Assembly: GCA_963777625.1 (NCBI GenBank)
Contig: CAVZRO010000006.1
Location: forward strand, 62,001-126,000
DNA from: DATDIC01 sp963777625
GTDB lineage: Bacteria; Pseudomonadota; Alphaproteobacteria; Acetobacterales; Acetobacteraceae
DNA length: 64,000 nucleotides
Direction of reading: 5' to 3'
Shown: piece after piece, positions 1 through 8,770 of the stretch
Layout of the letters: every line of letters begins with the position of its first letter
Numbering within the stretch: the stretch's first letter is position 1
Program-made: the position numbers and the translations under genes
Notes under the pieces: generated by a model
What the model saw: only the letters and a program-made list of their open reading frames with translations
What the model was told of the DNA's origin: nothing
Databases searched by the model: none

Positions 1-1
1 A

Positions 2-415
2 TTGCTGATCCGTCTCCGCCCGCATGTCGAGCGCGATTCCTGGCCCGCACTGTCGCTTACGTTTGATCCGGCAACGATGCTGGCAGCGGGCAATGACTAC
101 GGATTTGAGCGGGTCTTCGAAAGACCGTTACGTGGGATCGGGCGGGCCGGCGACGTGCTGTTCGGCATCACCACGTCGAGCCGATCTGCAAATGTGATCG
201 CAGCGCTTCGTGCCGCCCGGGAGATGGGTATCAGCACTATCGGCTTACTTGGCGGCTCCGGCGAGCCGGCAAGTCTGTTCTGCGACCAGGCTATTGTGGT
301 GCCAGATACTGAGACGGCCCGAGTGCAGGAATGTCATATTGCGCTTGGACATGCGGTGCTGGAATTGCTCGAAGAACGCTTGCTGGCGCGCCCGCTCGTA
401 TCCGTTGGATTGTGA
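2..415 (+). CDS. gmhA: SIS-domain phosphoheptose isomerase, C-terminal part
   Basis: The gene runs in from the left edge, so the N-terminus is missing. The visible 137 residues carry an SIS fold: an acidic, aromatic segment, then GITTSSRSANVIAALRAA (sugar-phosphate binding serine loop), then GISTIGLLGG, and a C-terminal helix with an ECHIALGH motif typical of D-sedoheptulose-7-phosphate isomerase GmhA. That enzyme makes the heptose precursor of lipopolysaccharide core in the cytoplasm. The last nine residues (ARPLVSVGL) do not look like the family and abut transposase-derived sequence, so the natural end may have been replaced. Other SIS-domain sugar isomerases are possible. Confidence 0.75.
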   Translation: MLIRLRPHVERDSWPALSLTFDPATMLAAGNDYGFERVFERPLRGIGRAGDVLFGITTSSRSANVIAALRAAREMGISTIGLLGGSGEPASLFCDQAIVVPDTETARVQECHIALGHAVLELLEERLLARPLVSVGL

Positions 416-474
416 TTGCCCGAAGCGCACTTACCCCAGAGCATCAAGAGCGCAGAAAAAGGGGGCTCCGCATT

Positions 475-1007
475 GATCCGTCGGGTTATGACGCCGGCAA
501 GAAGATCAACGGCAAGAAGCGGCATATTCTGGTCGACACCCAGGGTCTGCTGATGCAGGCCGTAGTTCACGCCGCCGACATCCAGAGCCTGCCCTCGGGC
601 TTGACCCGAGGGACCGCGACGGCGGCTTGCTGGTGATGGGATCGCTGTTCGGACTGTTCCCGTTCCTGCTCAAGCTCTATGCCGACAGCGGCTATCAGGG
701 GCCGAAGTTCCAGCAGGGGCTGCGTGTGGTATGCAAGCAGGTCAACCTGGAGATCGTGAAGCGCTCCGAGATCGGCAAATTCGTAGTGTTACCCAAGCGC
801 TGGATCGTAGAACGCACCATCGCCTGGCTGAACCGGTGCCGGCGATTGGCCAAGGACTGGGAATGTCTCAATCGAAACGCTCTTGGCTTCCTGCGTTGGG
901 CCTCCATCCGCCTGATGGTCAGAAAGCTTTGTCAGAACAAAAGGCCAGCAGCCGATGCGCTGACTCGTCTGATACCCAAAGCCCGGGCATCCATGTCTTT
1001 GCTGTGA
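475..1007 (+). pseudogene. IS5-type transposase remnant, N-terminally deleted and frameshifted
   Basis: Two frames together give the catalytic half of an IS5-family (IS4-like DDE) transposase. The first has GYDAGKKINGKKRHILVDTQ and ends at AADIQ. The second restarts at DRDGGLL and runs through YADSGYQGPKFQ, WIVERTIAWLNRCRRL and the C-terminal helix. Family knowledge says AADIQ and DRDGG should be contiguous. Here they are separated by 26 bases containing a perfect hairpin, which shifts the frame. The N-terminal third is absent and I see no terminal inverted repeats, so this is a dead fragment left beside the truncated genes on either side. Confidence 0.85.
586..611. repeat. 26-bp palindromic insertion inside the transposase remnant
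   Basis: The arms CCCTCGGG (592-599) and CCCGAGGG (605-612) are perfect reverse complements around a 5-base CTTGA loop. Removing 586-611 restores the expected transposase reading AADIQ-DRDGG. The form GGG-CTTGA-CCC resembles short dispersed palindromes common between genes in alphaproteobacteria. It postdates the insertion sequence. Confidence 0.8.
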
Positions 1008-1014
1008 TATCGAA

Positions 1015-1272
1015 GACGCAGATGGCGGAGCATGATTTCTCGACGATCGACGAGGTGGGTGGCCCGCCGTGACGGAGCCGGCTGCTTCTGTGGTCGGTCG
1101 TGCTGGGCTGTTCCGGGCCGAGATGGCGGCGCTGCCGGATTGGGCGGATACGCTGGTGATCACCCATTGGGGGTTCATCATGTCGATAACCGGGCTGAGC
1201 GTGCAGAACGGGCAATGGCTGCGATGCGACCCGACGGGGCCGCCGCCCGCCGAGATACCGTGGAAGGTGTAG
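1015..1272 (+). pseudogene. Histidine phosphatase (phosphoglycerate mutase-like) remnant
   Basis: The last 67 codons (from a GTG at 1069) read FRAEMAALPDWADTLVITHWGFIMS...NGQWLRCDP, the C-terminal third of a histidine-phosphatase superfamily protein, including the second catalytic histidine (THWGF). Upstream, another frame gives AEHDFSTIDEV and then needs one missing base near 1057 to read on as WWPAVTEPAAS into the downstream frame. The N-terminal RHG catalytic motif is gone, cut off by the transposase remnant. The fragment is non-functional. The upstream joining is inference from family likeness. Confidence 0.6.
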
Positions 1273-1289
1273 GTCAGGTTTTTGGCGCC

Positions 1290-1853
1290 GTGCTGCCGTT
1301 TCGCGCCATGGCGTACAACAATGCGTGGGCGAATCTCCGGCTGATTGCTGCCTGTGCCGGGTTGCAGCCGGACGAATTCACGGCGGGCCGGACCGGGTTC
1401 TTCCCGAGCCTGCGCGCGACGCTGAACCATATTCTGATTATCGATCGGTTTTATATAGATGCGATGGAAGGCGGTACGCTCGGGCCGGCGGCGTGGGCGG
1501 AGCGGGAGCCTTGCGGCACGGTGGAGGAGCTGCGCGAGGCGCAAGCCGAGATGGACCGGCGGCTGATCGCCGTGGTGGAGCGGCTGGACGAGGCCGGGCT
1601 GGGACGCATCGTATCAGTGCATCGCGGCACACGTGTTCAGCAGGAGCGAATGGACCGGTTGCTGCTGCACCTGTTCCAGCACCAGGTGCATCATCGGGGG
1701 CAGGCGCATGCGATGATGAGCGGCAGCTCGGTGCCGCCGCCGCAATTGGACGAATTCTTTTCGGCCGGAGATGCATCCCTGCGGGCGGACGAGTTTGCGG
1801 AGCTGGGGTGGACGGAAGAGACGGTGTGGGGGAGGCTGGGTAGTAACGTTTGA
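1290..1853 (+). CDS. DinB-family (four-helix, metal-binding) protein
   Basis: The protein has about 187 residues. It starts with the family-typical FRAMAYNNAWANLRL helix and carries LRATLNHILIIDRFYIDAM in the middle and LLLHLFQHQVHHRGQAHAMM at the C-terminal third. The three metal-site histidines of DinB-like folds are therefore present (one in NHIL, two in HQVHHRGQ). Bacterial relatives include thiol-dependent transferases and stress-induced proteins of unknown substrate. GTG 1290 places VLPFRAM at the N-terminus; ATG 1308 is the alternative. It stands alone, downstream of decayed genes, with a hairpin repeat following. No specific reaction can be assigned. Confidence 0.75.
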   Translation: MLPFRAMAYNNAWANLRLIAACAGLQPDEFTAGRTGFFPSLRATLNHILIIDRFYIDAMEGGTLGPAAWAEREPCGTVEELREAQAEMDRRLIAVVERLDEAGLGRIVSVHRGTRVQQERMDRLLLHLFQHQVHHRGQAHAMMSGSSVPPPQLDEFFSAGDASLRADEFAELGWTEETVWGRLGSNV

Positions 1854-1929
1854 AGCCAGTTGGCGGGATGCGGTGGCTCGGCGGAGATCCGGTGTTCGGG
1901 TTCGGGATGGTGGGGGCGATAGCGCGGTC

Positions 1930-1969
1930 GTGGATGGCCGGGACAAGCCTGGACAAGCCCGGCCATGAC
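1930..1969. repeat. Dispersed hairpin element (ATGACG class)
   Basis: ATGGCCGGG (1934-1942) and CCCGGCCAT (1958-1966) form a perfect 9-bp stem. The loop holds a duplication of GGACAAGCC (1941-1949 and 1951-1959), as if a shorter ancestral loop had expanded by 10 bases. It is flanked by CGTGG on the left and GACGAGG on the right, the same flanks as at 15973-16003. It fills the gap between the DinB gene and the 3' end of cysNC, and could also act as a terminator for both. Confidence 0.75.
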
Positions 1970-2074
1970 GAGGGTGGCTGGCATGACGGGTTGGGACGGT
2001 CGCCGCGATTGGGCCGGTGGGTTGCGGCTGAGCCGGTGGCGGCGGGTGGGACGGTGGCGGCGGAACAAGGGTGG

Positions 2075-3920
2075 TCAGGCGATGACGCCGCGCTTGCGAA
2101 GCTCTGAAACGACCAGCTCGGCGAGCGTTTCGGGTGGGGCTTCCAACGTTTGCAGGCGGATTTCCGGGTTCAACGGTTCCTCGTAGGGAGCGTCCACGCC
2201 GGTAAAGTTGCGGATCTGTCCCGAGTTCGGCCTTCTGATACAAACCCTTGGGGTCGCGCCGGCGGCACTCGGCGACCGGCGTATCGACGAAAATCTCCAG
2301 GAACTCGCTGTCCTCCACGCAGTCGCGAGCGAGGCCGCGTTCGGCCCGATAGGGCGAGATGAACGAGACCAGCACGATCATCCCGGCTTCCACGAACAGC
2401 TTGGAGACCTCGGCAATGCGGCGGATATTCTCCACGCGATCGGCCTCGGTGAAGCCGAGATCGCGGTTCAGCCCGTGGCGGACATTGTCGCCGTCCAGCA
2501 CCATCGTGTGCCGGCCTTCGGCGTGCAGGCGCTTTTCCACCAGGTTGGCGATGGTGGATTTGCCGGCGCCGGACAGGCCGGTGAACCACAGTACCGCCGG
2601 CTTCTGGTGCTTCAGATCAGCGCGCGCCGCCTTGTGCACATCTAGCTCGTGCCAATAGATCGCGCCGCGGCCGGACAGGATTTCGCTGATCAGGCCGGCG
2701 CCGACGGTATTGCGGGTCAGCCGGTCGATCAGGATGAAACCACCCAGCTCGCGGCTGGACGCGTACGGCTCGCACGGGATCGGCCGGGACAGCGATACGG
2801 TGACCAGGCCGATCTCGTTCAGGTGCAGCTCGCGCACCGGCTCTTCGGTGAGCGTGTCGATATCCAGCCGGCTAACGATTTCGGTGACGGTCGCAACCGC
2901 CAGCGTGGTGCCGAGCAGCAGCAGGTAGGCGCGGCCGCGGAACAGCGGCGTTTCGTCCATCCAGACGATGCGGGCGCTGATCTGGTCAGCCGACTCCGGC
3001 AATGGGTGCGCGGCCAGGACGTCGCCGCGGGAGACGTCGATCTCCTGGTCCAGGACCAGGGTGACGGCCTGGCCGGGAGCGGCTTCCTCCAGGTCGCCGT
3101 CCATGGTGACGACACGGGCGATCCGCGCCTCGGTCCGCGACACGGAATTGATGACCGCGCCACCGACGCGCAGCGTGCCGCCGCAGACGGTGCCGGCGTA
3201 ACCGCGGAATGTGTGGTCGGGTCGAGTGACGAGCTGCACCGGCAAGCGGAATGGCTGCGTACTGGCGGGGGCATCATCCGGCTCCGCGGCCTCGAGCGCG
3301 CGCAGAAGCGTCGGGCCGGTGTACCAAGGCATGCGGGCGCTTGGTGCGGTGACGTTGTCGCCGTCGCGCGCGCAGACCGGGATCGCCGTGATCCGCAAGG
3401 CTCCGAGCCGGCCCTGCAATGCTTCGAAGGCGGCAACGATGGTATCGAATGTGGATTGATCGAACCCGACGAGGTCCATCTTGTTGATGGCAAGCACGAG
3501 CTGGCGGATGCCGAGCATGGTGGCGATCGCCGCATGACGGCGGGTTTGCGCCAGCAGCCCGTTGCGTGCGTCCACCAGCAGGACGGCCAGATCGGCGGTT
3601 GAGGCGCCGGTGACCATGTTGCGGGTGTATTGGTGGTGGCCGGGCGTATCCGCCAGGATGAAGCGGCGCAGCGGCGTTTCGAAATAGCGGTAGGCCACGT
3701 CGATGGTGACGCCCTGTTCCCGCTCGGCGGCCAGGCCATCGACCAGCAGCGCGTAATCGACACCGTTTTCGACCGTGCCGAAGCGACGGCTGTCACGTTC
3801 CAGAACAGCCATTACGTCATCGGGGATGCTGCCGCATTCGAACAGCAGGCGGCCTATGAGCGTCGATTTGCCGTCATCGACGCTGCCACAGGTGAGCACG
3901 CGAAGCAGAGAGTCGGGCAT
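2075..3920 (-). CDS. cysNC: Bifunctional sulfate adenylyltransferase subunit 1 / APS kinase, frameshifted near the 3' end
   Basis: This is a fusion of the GTPase subunit of ATP sulfurylase with adenylylsulfate kinase. It drives sulfate to APS and then PAPS in the cytoplasm. Residues 1-430 are CysN: G1 GSVDDGKS (12-19), DTPGH (91-95), NKMD (146-149), then beta-barrel domains. Residues 441 on are CysC: P-loop GLSGAGKS (448-455), DGDNVRHGLN, and FISPYR with its serine. After residue 567 (KAELG) one extra base at about 2219 throws the frame. In the corrected frame the sequence continues QIRNFTGVDAPYEEP and ends ELRKRGVIA at 2075, exactly where family members end. Uncorrected, the frame runs on as junk to 1614. 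The start overlaps the cysD stop (TGATG). Confidence 0.9.
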
Positions 3921-4891
3921 CAGAAATACCCCTCGCGCTTCTTTTTTTCCATCGAGGAATCCTGGTCGAAATCGATCAGTCGGCCGGCGCGTTCGGACAT
4001 GCGCGTGTGCTGCATTTCGGTGACGATGTCCTCGATCGTCGCCGCGGTGGACAACACGGCGGCGCTGAGCGGATAGCAGCCGAGCGAGCGGAAGCGGACC
4101 ATGCGGCGCACGGGGGTTTCGCCGGGCCGGAAGCGCATGCGGTCGTCGTCGACCACGATGAGTGCACCATCACGTTCAACGGTAGGACGCATGGCCGCGA
4201 AGTAGAGCGGCACGACGTCGATGGCTTCGCACAGGATGTAGGTCCAAACGTCGAGCTCGGTCCAGTTGGACAGTGGGAAGACACGCAGCGTCTCGTTCGG
4301 CGCGAGCTGGCCATTATAGAGGTGCCAGAGTTCCGGGCGCTGACGCTTCGGGTCCCAGGAATGGCCAGGACCGCGGACGGAAAAGACGCGCTCCTTGGCA
4401 CGGGAGCGTTCTTCATCGCGGCGTGCGCCGCCGATGGCGGCATCGTATTTGCCGGCGGTGAGCGCCTGCTTCAGCGCGTCGGTCTTCATGATCTGGGTGT
4501 AGGCGCCGCTGTCGTAGTCGAACGGGTTGACGCCCTGCGTGGCTCCTTCGCGGTTGGTATGAATCCGCAGGTCGAGCTTGAAACGTTCGGCGGTGGCATC
4601 GCGGAACGTGATCATGTCGCGGAACTTCCACGTCGTATCGACGTGTAGCAAGGGAAACGGCGGCTTGGCGGGAAAGAAGGCCTTGCGGGCGAGATGCAGC
4701 AGGACGGAGGAGTCCTTGCCGATCGAATAGAGCAGCACTGGGGCGGCGGACTGGGCCGCAACCTCACGCAGGATGCGGATGCTCTCCGCCTCCAGCGCAT
4801 CGAGGTGGGCGGGGCGTGCCGGCCGGGTTTCAACCCGCGTGGGCATCAGGCGCTCTCCGTCGTCGTTCGCATAATCGGCAACCTTTGTCAT
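3920..4891 (-). CDS. cysD: Sulfate adenylyltransferase subunit 2
   Basis: CysD is the catalytic ATP-pyrophosphatase subunit of ATP sulfurylase and partners CysN. Visible marks are HLDALEAESIRILREVAAQ at the N-terminus, the PP-loop LLYSIGKDSSVLLHLARKAF, HVDTTWKF, GGARRDEERSRAKERVFS, and the C-terminal LGCYPLSAAV...SSMEKKKREGYF signature. About 323 residues, normal length. I chose the ATG at 4891 (MTKVADY) because GAGGGA sits 5 bases upstream; a further in-frame ATG at 4924 lacks a site. The stop overlaps the cysNC start by one base, so the two subunits are probably translationally coupled. Confidence 0.95.
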   Translation of the reverse strand: MTKVADYANDDGERLMPTRVETRPARPAHLDALEAESIRILREVAAQSAAPVLLYSIGKDSSVLLHLARKAFFPAKPPFPLLHVDTTWKFRDMITFRDATAERFKLDLRIHTNREGATQGVNPFDYDSGAYTQIMKTDALKQALTAGKYDAAIGGARRDEERSRAKERVFSVRGPGHSWDPKRQRPELWHLYNGQLAPNETLRVFPLSNWTELDVWTYILCEAIDVVPLYFAAMRPTVERDGALIVVDDDRMRFRPGETPVRRMVRFRSLGCYPLSAAVLSTAATIEDIVTEMQHTRMSERAGRLIDFDQDSSMEKKKREGYF

Positions 4892-5153
4892 TGGTCCCTC
4901 GCGCGGGTAGCAGACCACCGGCAATGGCGTCCTGCTCCCGGTGTCGGAGGAATATCAGGGACGAACTCGTGGGCAATAGCCTGTCCCGAGTTCCTGGCGG
5001 GCGTTGCCCCCTCCCGCTGTTTGCTCTAATCGAATGAAATCCGTCTCGCAATCAGAAACCGTCGTCTCGCCATGCGAATTTCGGCGGCGAGCCGCGCTGC
5101 CGGGGAAGGCTGCAAACGCTTTCCTTATCCGGGCAAAGGCAGGGGGAACGAGC

Positions 5154-6503
5154 ATGCAGCAGGATATGCTTGGGCTTGCGCTGACGACGTCCGATAGCGC
5201 CGCGCGCGCATTCGATTACGCAGTGCTCGGGTATGTCGGAAGCCGTGCCGACCTGGCGGATCGGGTGAAAGCCGTGCTGTCGGAGGATCCAGGGTTCGGA
5301 CTGGCGCACTGCCTGAGGGGGTATCTGGCGATGCTCGGATTCAACCGGGCGGGGCTGGAGGCAGCGAGGACGGAAGCCGCGGAGGCACACCGGCTGACGG
5401 CGGGCGCCACCGGGCGGGAGCAGGCGCATGCGGCGGCCTTGCAAACCTGGACCGAGGGGCATCCGGACCGGGCGGCCGCAGTCTGGGACGAGATCCTGGC
5501 CGAACATCCGCGCGACCTGCTGGCTTTCCGGCTGGCTCATTTCGTCAATTTCTGGCGGGGGCGGCCCGACCTGATGCTGGCATCGGTGGTCGCGGTGGAG
5601 CGGCACTGGAGCGCGGCGCTGCCGGGATGGGCATCGCTGCTGGCCTGCCGCTGTTTCGCGCTGGAGGAATCCGGCCAGTACCGGGAAGCGGAGGCCGCCG
5701 GCCGGGCAGCCATCGAGCATGATCCATACGATCTGTGGGCCGCGCACGGGGTTGCGCACGTGATGGAGATGCAGGGCCGGCAAAGCGAGGGGATTGCCTG
5801 GATCGACAAACTGCGGGGCTACTGGGGAGAGGCCAACAATTTGCGGCACCACGTATGGTGGCACGCGGCGGTATTTCATCTCGAGCAGGGCGACACGGAT
5901 CGGGTTTTGGCGCTCTACGACCAGGAGATACCGAAATCCGACATCGAAGCTGACCCGGGCGCAGCCTGATCTGTACATCGATGTGCAGAACGCCGCCTCC
6001 TTGCTGTTCCGGCTGGGGCTGCGCGGCGTGGACGTGGGCGACCGCTGGGAGGAACTGGCCGACAAGGCGGAGGCTCGGATCGGCGACTGCCAATCAGCGT
6101 TCACTCTGCCACACTGGATGATGGCGCTGTCGGCAACCGGGCGCGAGGCAGCCGCCGAACGGCTGCTGGAGGCGATGCGTGGGTTCGGTGGCCAGGACGG
6201 AGCGCACGCGGAGGTGGTGCGGCGCTATGCCCTGCCGGTAAGCGAAGCCGTGCTGCGACGTGGGCGGGGGGATTACGCCGGCGCCGTCGCGGCGATGCGG
6301 CCGGCGCTGGGCGGGATGTACCAGCTCGGCGGCAGTCATGCGCAGCAGGACGTGCTGGAGCAGCTTTATCTTGATGCGGCTGTCAAAGCCGATCGCGGCG
6401 ATGACGTCCGGCAGTTTCTGGAACGGGTGGCGGGGCAACGTCCGGTACCCCAGCACGGCGGGCCGCCTATGTGGCGGCGGCGCGGGCGCATGGATTTGCG
6501 TAG
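5154..6503 (+). CDS. TPR-containing protein (TTC38-like), carrying two compensating frameshifts
   Basis: The sequence starts MQQDMLGLALTTSDSAARAFDYAVLGY, with AGGGGG seven bases upstream of the ATG. It continues with helix pairs such as GRQSEGIAWIDKLRGYW, HHVWWHAAVFHLEQGD and DLYIDVQNAASLLFRL, which fit the bacterial homologues of tetratricopeptide protein 38. The frame is broken twice. One extra base near 5950-5961 separates KSDIEAD from QPDLYIDVQ. One missing base near 6446 separates LERVAGQRP from ARRAAYVAAARAHGFA, the natural end. The errors cancel, so start and stop are in one frame and total length (about 449 codons) is normal. No catalytic motif is seen; function unknown. It is transcribed divergently from cysD and converges on the next gene. 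Confidence 0.7.
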
Positions 6504-6763
6504 GCCGCGACTGGCTCGGCGGGTGCCGCCGAGGGCGAGTTAGGAACCCGCCCCAGGAAGGCGCGGCCGCCCGCCGTGAGTGCGACCATGGGTTCGCCAT
6601 GGACGCGCAGATGGGCGATGAAACCGCGCTCGTTCGCTTCCTCCCACACCGGCAGGCGGGGGCAGGAGGTCCGCCAGGCGTCCATGACCTCGGCGTAGGA
6701 GCGCGGTTGTCGCGCGAGCCAATCCAGCAAGTCGCGAAGCAGCAATTCGACCGCAGCGGACAT
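6467..6763 (-). CDS. Small winged-helix-like conserved protein
   Basis: A 98-residue protein. AAVELLLRDLLDWLARQPRSYAEVMDAWRTSCPRLPVWEEANERGFI looks like a winged-helix N-terminal region, followed by the wing VALTAGGRAFLGR. Similar short proteins accompany metabolic genes in Acetobacteraceae without a known role; DNA binding is inference from the fold. It starts 19 bases after the neighbouring oxidoreductase stop (reading on the minus strand ATG 6763) and probably shares its transcript. Its 3' end overlaps the end of the TPR gene by 37 bases in convergent orientation. Confidence 0.6.
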   Translation of the reverse strand: MSAAVELLLRDLLDWLARQPRSYAEVMDAWRTSCPRLPVWEEANERGFIAHLRVHGEPMVALTAGGRAFLGRVPNSPSAAPAEPVAAYANPCARAAAT

Positions 6764-6771
6764 GTGGTCCT

Positions 6772-7944
6772 TCAGACTGGATTTTGCCGAGCGCTGCCGA
6801 ACGCCGGCATGATCTCTTCGGCAACGCGCTGGAACTGTTCCAGCATGACCGATTTCGGCGTGCCCATGCTGGTGCTGAGATTGATGTGCCGCATGCCGGG
6901 ATAGCGGGATTCGATCTTCTTCAGGTGCGCGATCAATTGCTCCGGGGTACCGGCGAACCAGGAGCCGAGCTTCATGTAGTGCTGCAGGTCCGGCACGTCG
7001 GCCTCGGCCCAGCCGCCGCGCCGCCCCGCCGCCGCCACCTGAGCCGGCGTGACGCCCGGCACGAAGCCGAGGGGGGCGAACATTTTTACATGCTCCTCGA
7101 AGAACGGGGCCAGTTCGCGGATCGCCTGCTCGGGCGTGTCGGCTAGATGGAAGAAGATGCCGATGGTCAGGTTCTCGCCCAATTCAAGCTGCTGACCGGC
7201 GCGGGCGGCCGCGTCGCGGTAAGCCTGGATAGGGCCTTCGGCCATTGTCGCGGCACCGCCGCCGACGGCGCCCTTGATGCCGTGCTTGATCATGAAATCC
7301 AGCCCGCGCGGGTTGGCGCTGACGATCGGCTGCCAGCATTCGACCGGTCGATGGACGGGACGCGGCACGAGGGTGAGCTCAGTGAGTTCATAGCCGCGAT
7401 AGGGCACACGCGGCGGCAGCGTGTAGTGCTTTCCCTGGTGCGAGAACGATTCGCTGTCGAAGGCCTTGAAGATGATTTCGACCTGTTCCTCGAACAGTTC
7501 GCGATTGGCGTTCTGGTCCAGCATCGGGGCGCCGAAGGTTTCGACTTCCCTGGTGTGATAGCCGCGCCCGACGCCAAACACGGTGCGTCCGCGCGTGAGG
7601 ATATCGGCAACGGCATAATCCTCGGCCAGCCGCAGCGGGTGCCACATGGGTGCGATGTTGAAGCCGCAGCCGATCTTCAGCCGCTGCGTGATCTGCGCCA
7701 GATAGACGGCGATCATCAGGAGATTGGGCAGGACCTCGTAGCCTTCGTGCTGGAAATGATGCTCGGCGAGCCACAGCGTGTCCCAGCCGAGCGCGTCCAT
7801 GCGTTTGGCGACGGCTTCGGTCTTTTCGAACACCGAGGCGAGGTGCTCGTTGGAGAAGCGGCGCTCGTTGGCCGGCGTGGCGTGCTGGCCCATGTCGGGC
7901 AGGTCCACATGGCCAGGATAGACGGTGACGAATTTGCTGATCAT
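6772..7944 (-). CDS. LLM-class flavin-dependent oxidoreductase
   Basis: A 390-residue luciferase-like monooxygenase of the bacterial luciferase superfamily (FMN-dependent TIM barrel). Visible marks are MDALGWDTLWLAEHHFQHEGYEVLPN, GFNIAPMWHPLRLAEDYAVADILTRGRTVFGVGRGYHTREVETFGAP and the C-terminal substrate-gating segment QLIAHLKKIESRYPGM. Such enzymes oxidise aldehydes, alkanes, sulfonates or nitrogenous compounds with reduced flavin. No dedicated flavin reductase lies nearby, so the substrate cannot be named. Upstream is a hairpin repeat; downstream is the small winged-helix gene. Confidence 0.88.
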   Translation of the reverse strand: MISKFVTVYPGHVDLPDMGQHATPANERRFSNEHLASVFEKTEAVAKRMDALGWDTLWLAEHHFQHEGYEVLPNLLMIAVYLAQITQRLKIGCGFNIAPMWHPLRLAEDYAVADILTRGRTVFGVGRGYHTREVETFGAPMLDQNANRELFEEQVEIIFKAFDSESFSHQGKHYTLPPRVPYRGYELTELTLVPRPVHRPVECWQPIVSANPRGLDFMIKHGIKGAVGGGAATMAEGPIQAYRDAAARAGQQLELGENLTIGIFFHLADTPEQAIRELAPFFEEHVKMFAPLGFVPGVTPAQVAAAGRRGGWAEADVPDLQHYMKLGSWFAGTPEQLIAHLKKIESRYPGMRHINLSTSMGTPKSVMLEQFQRVAEEIMPAFGSARQNPV

Positions 7945-8030
7945 GGAAACCTCCGGGCCTGCTTACGGGGAACGCGCGCTGACTTTATTCGTCGTGCCCA
8001 CGGAGGCGAGAGTCCGTCGGGCGGGAGATG

Positions 8031-8082
8031 GATTTCCGATTTCGCGGAAATGACGAGGTGGGCGCGGAAATGACGAGGTGGG
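8031..8082. repeat. Hairpin plus 20-bp tandem duplication (ATGACG class)
   Basis: ATTTCCG (8032-8038) pairs with CGGAAAT (8045-8051) around a six-base loop, followed by GACGAGGTGGG. The 20-bp segment 8043-8062 is then repeated exactly at 8063-8082. The right arm and its ATGACGAGG flank have therefore been duplicated without the left arm. The same half-site amplification occurs more extensively at 24274-24363. Confidence 0.75.
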
Positions 8083-8107
8083 TCACTGGCGGCATCTGCT
8101 CCCGCGT

Positions 8108-8755
8108 TCATACCCAGCCACGATCATAGCGCGGCGGTGCGGTTCCGGCCACTTCCTGCAGCAGCTTGTCCATCACCGCGGTCGCGAAGCTCGCTTCATC
8201 GCGGGCGACCACCAGGAACGATTGCGGGCCACCGATCACGTGCTGGCGATAATAGCGGTCGAGTTCGGGTTCCACGCCGAGGATCGGCAGGCCGTTGATG
8301 GTAATGCCGGCCGCGACCGCGTCATCGCGGGCCGTTTCAACCGGCCGCCCGTCATTGTTCGTGCCGTCGCCGGAGATGTCGATAACGCGGCGATCGGCAG
8401 GAAGGTGAAGTCGCGAGAGCAATCGCGTGGAAAAGTCGATCGCACCGCTGATCGAGGTCCAGCCCGGCGTGGGCAGGAACGCCCTCAGGATTGCATCGGC
8501 GAAGCCCTGCGCGGTGTCGCCGTCGGTGATCAAGGTCCATTCGACTGCCTGGGTCTGCCGGCCGGCATCCGACCATTCGACAAAAGTGGCGATGATGCTG
8601 CCGCGCCGGCCGGCCTGGATGACGCGAACCAGCTCCGGTTCGCGAAAGGCGAGGGCGTAGCCGCCGATTTGCAGGGCCAGGCGTTGGTCACTGACGCTGC
8701 CGGACGTGTCGATGGCGAGGACCAGCGCCAGGTCGAGGGCGGTCAGCGCAACCAC
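8108..8755 (-). CDS. DUF1194 / von Willebrand A-like domain protein
   Basis: A 215-residue protein with a MIDAS metal site: ALVLAIDTSGSVS (DxSxS), later the threonine region TPGWTSISGAIDFSTRLL and IDISGDGTNNDGRPV (acidic MIDAS motif). This is the DUF1194 arrangement of the vWA fold, which usually binds Mg2+ and a protein ligand. Most relatives are exported, but here the fold begins seven residues after the GTG start with no signal peptide; a start further upstream would run into the preceding gene's end (8771). It follows kdoO by 15 bases and may be co-transcribed. Role unknown. Confidence 0.75.
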   Translation of the reverse strand: MVALTALDLALVLAIDTSGSVSDQRLALQIGGYALAFREPELVRVIQAGRRGSIIATFVEWSDAGRQTQAVEWTLITDGDTAQGFADAILRAFLPTPGWTSISGAIDFSTRLLSRLHLPADRRVIDISGDGTNNDGRPVETARDDAVAAGITINGLPILGVEPELDRYYRQHVIGGPQSFLVVARDEASFATAVMDKLLQEVAGTAPPRYDRGWV

Positions 8756-8770
8756 ACGGCCGGATCCGCT

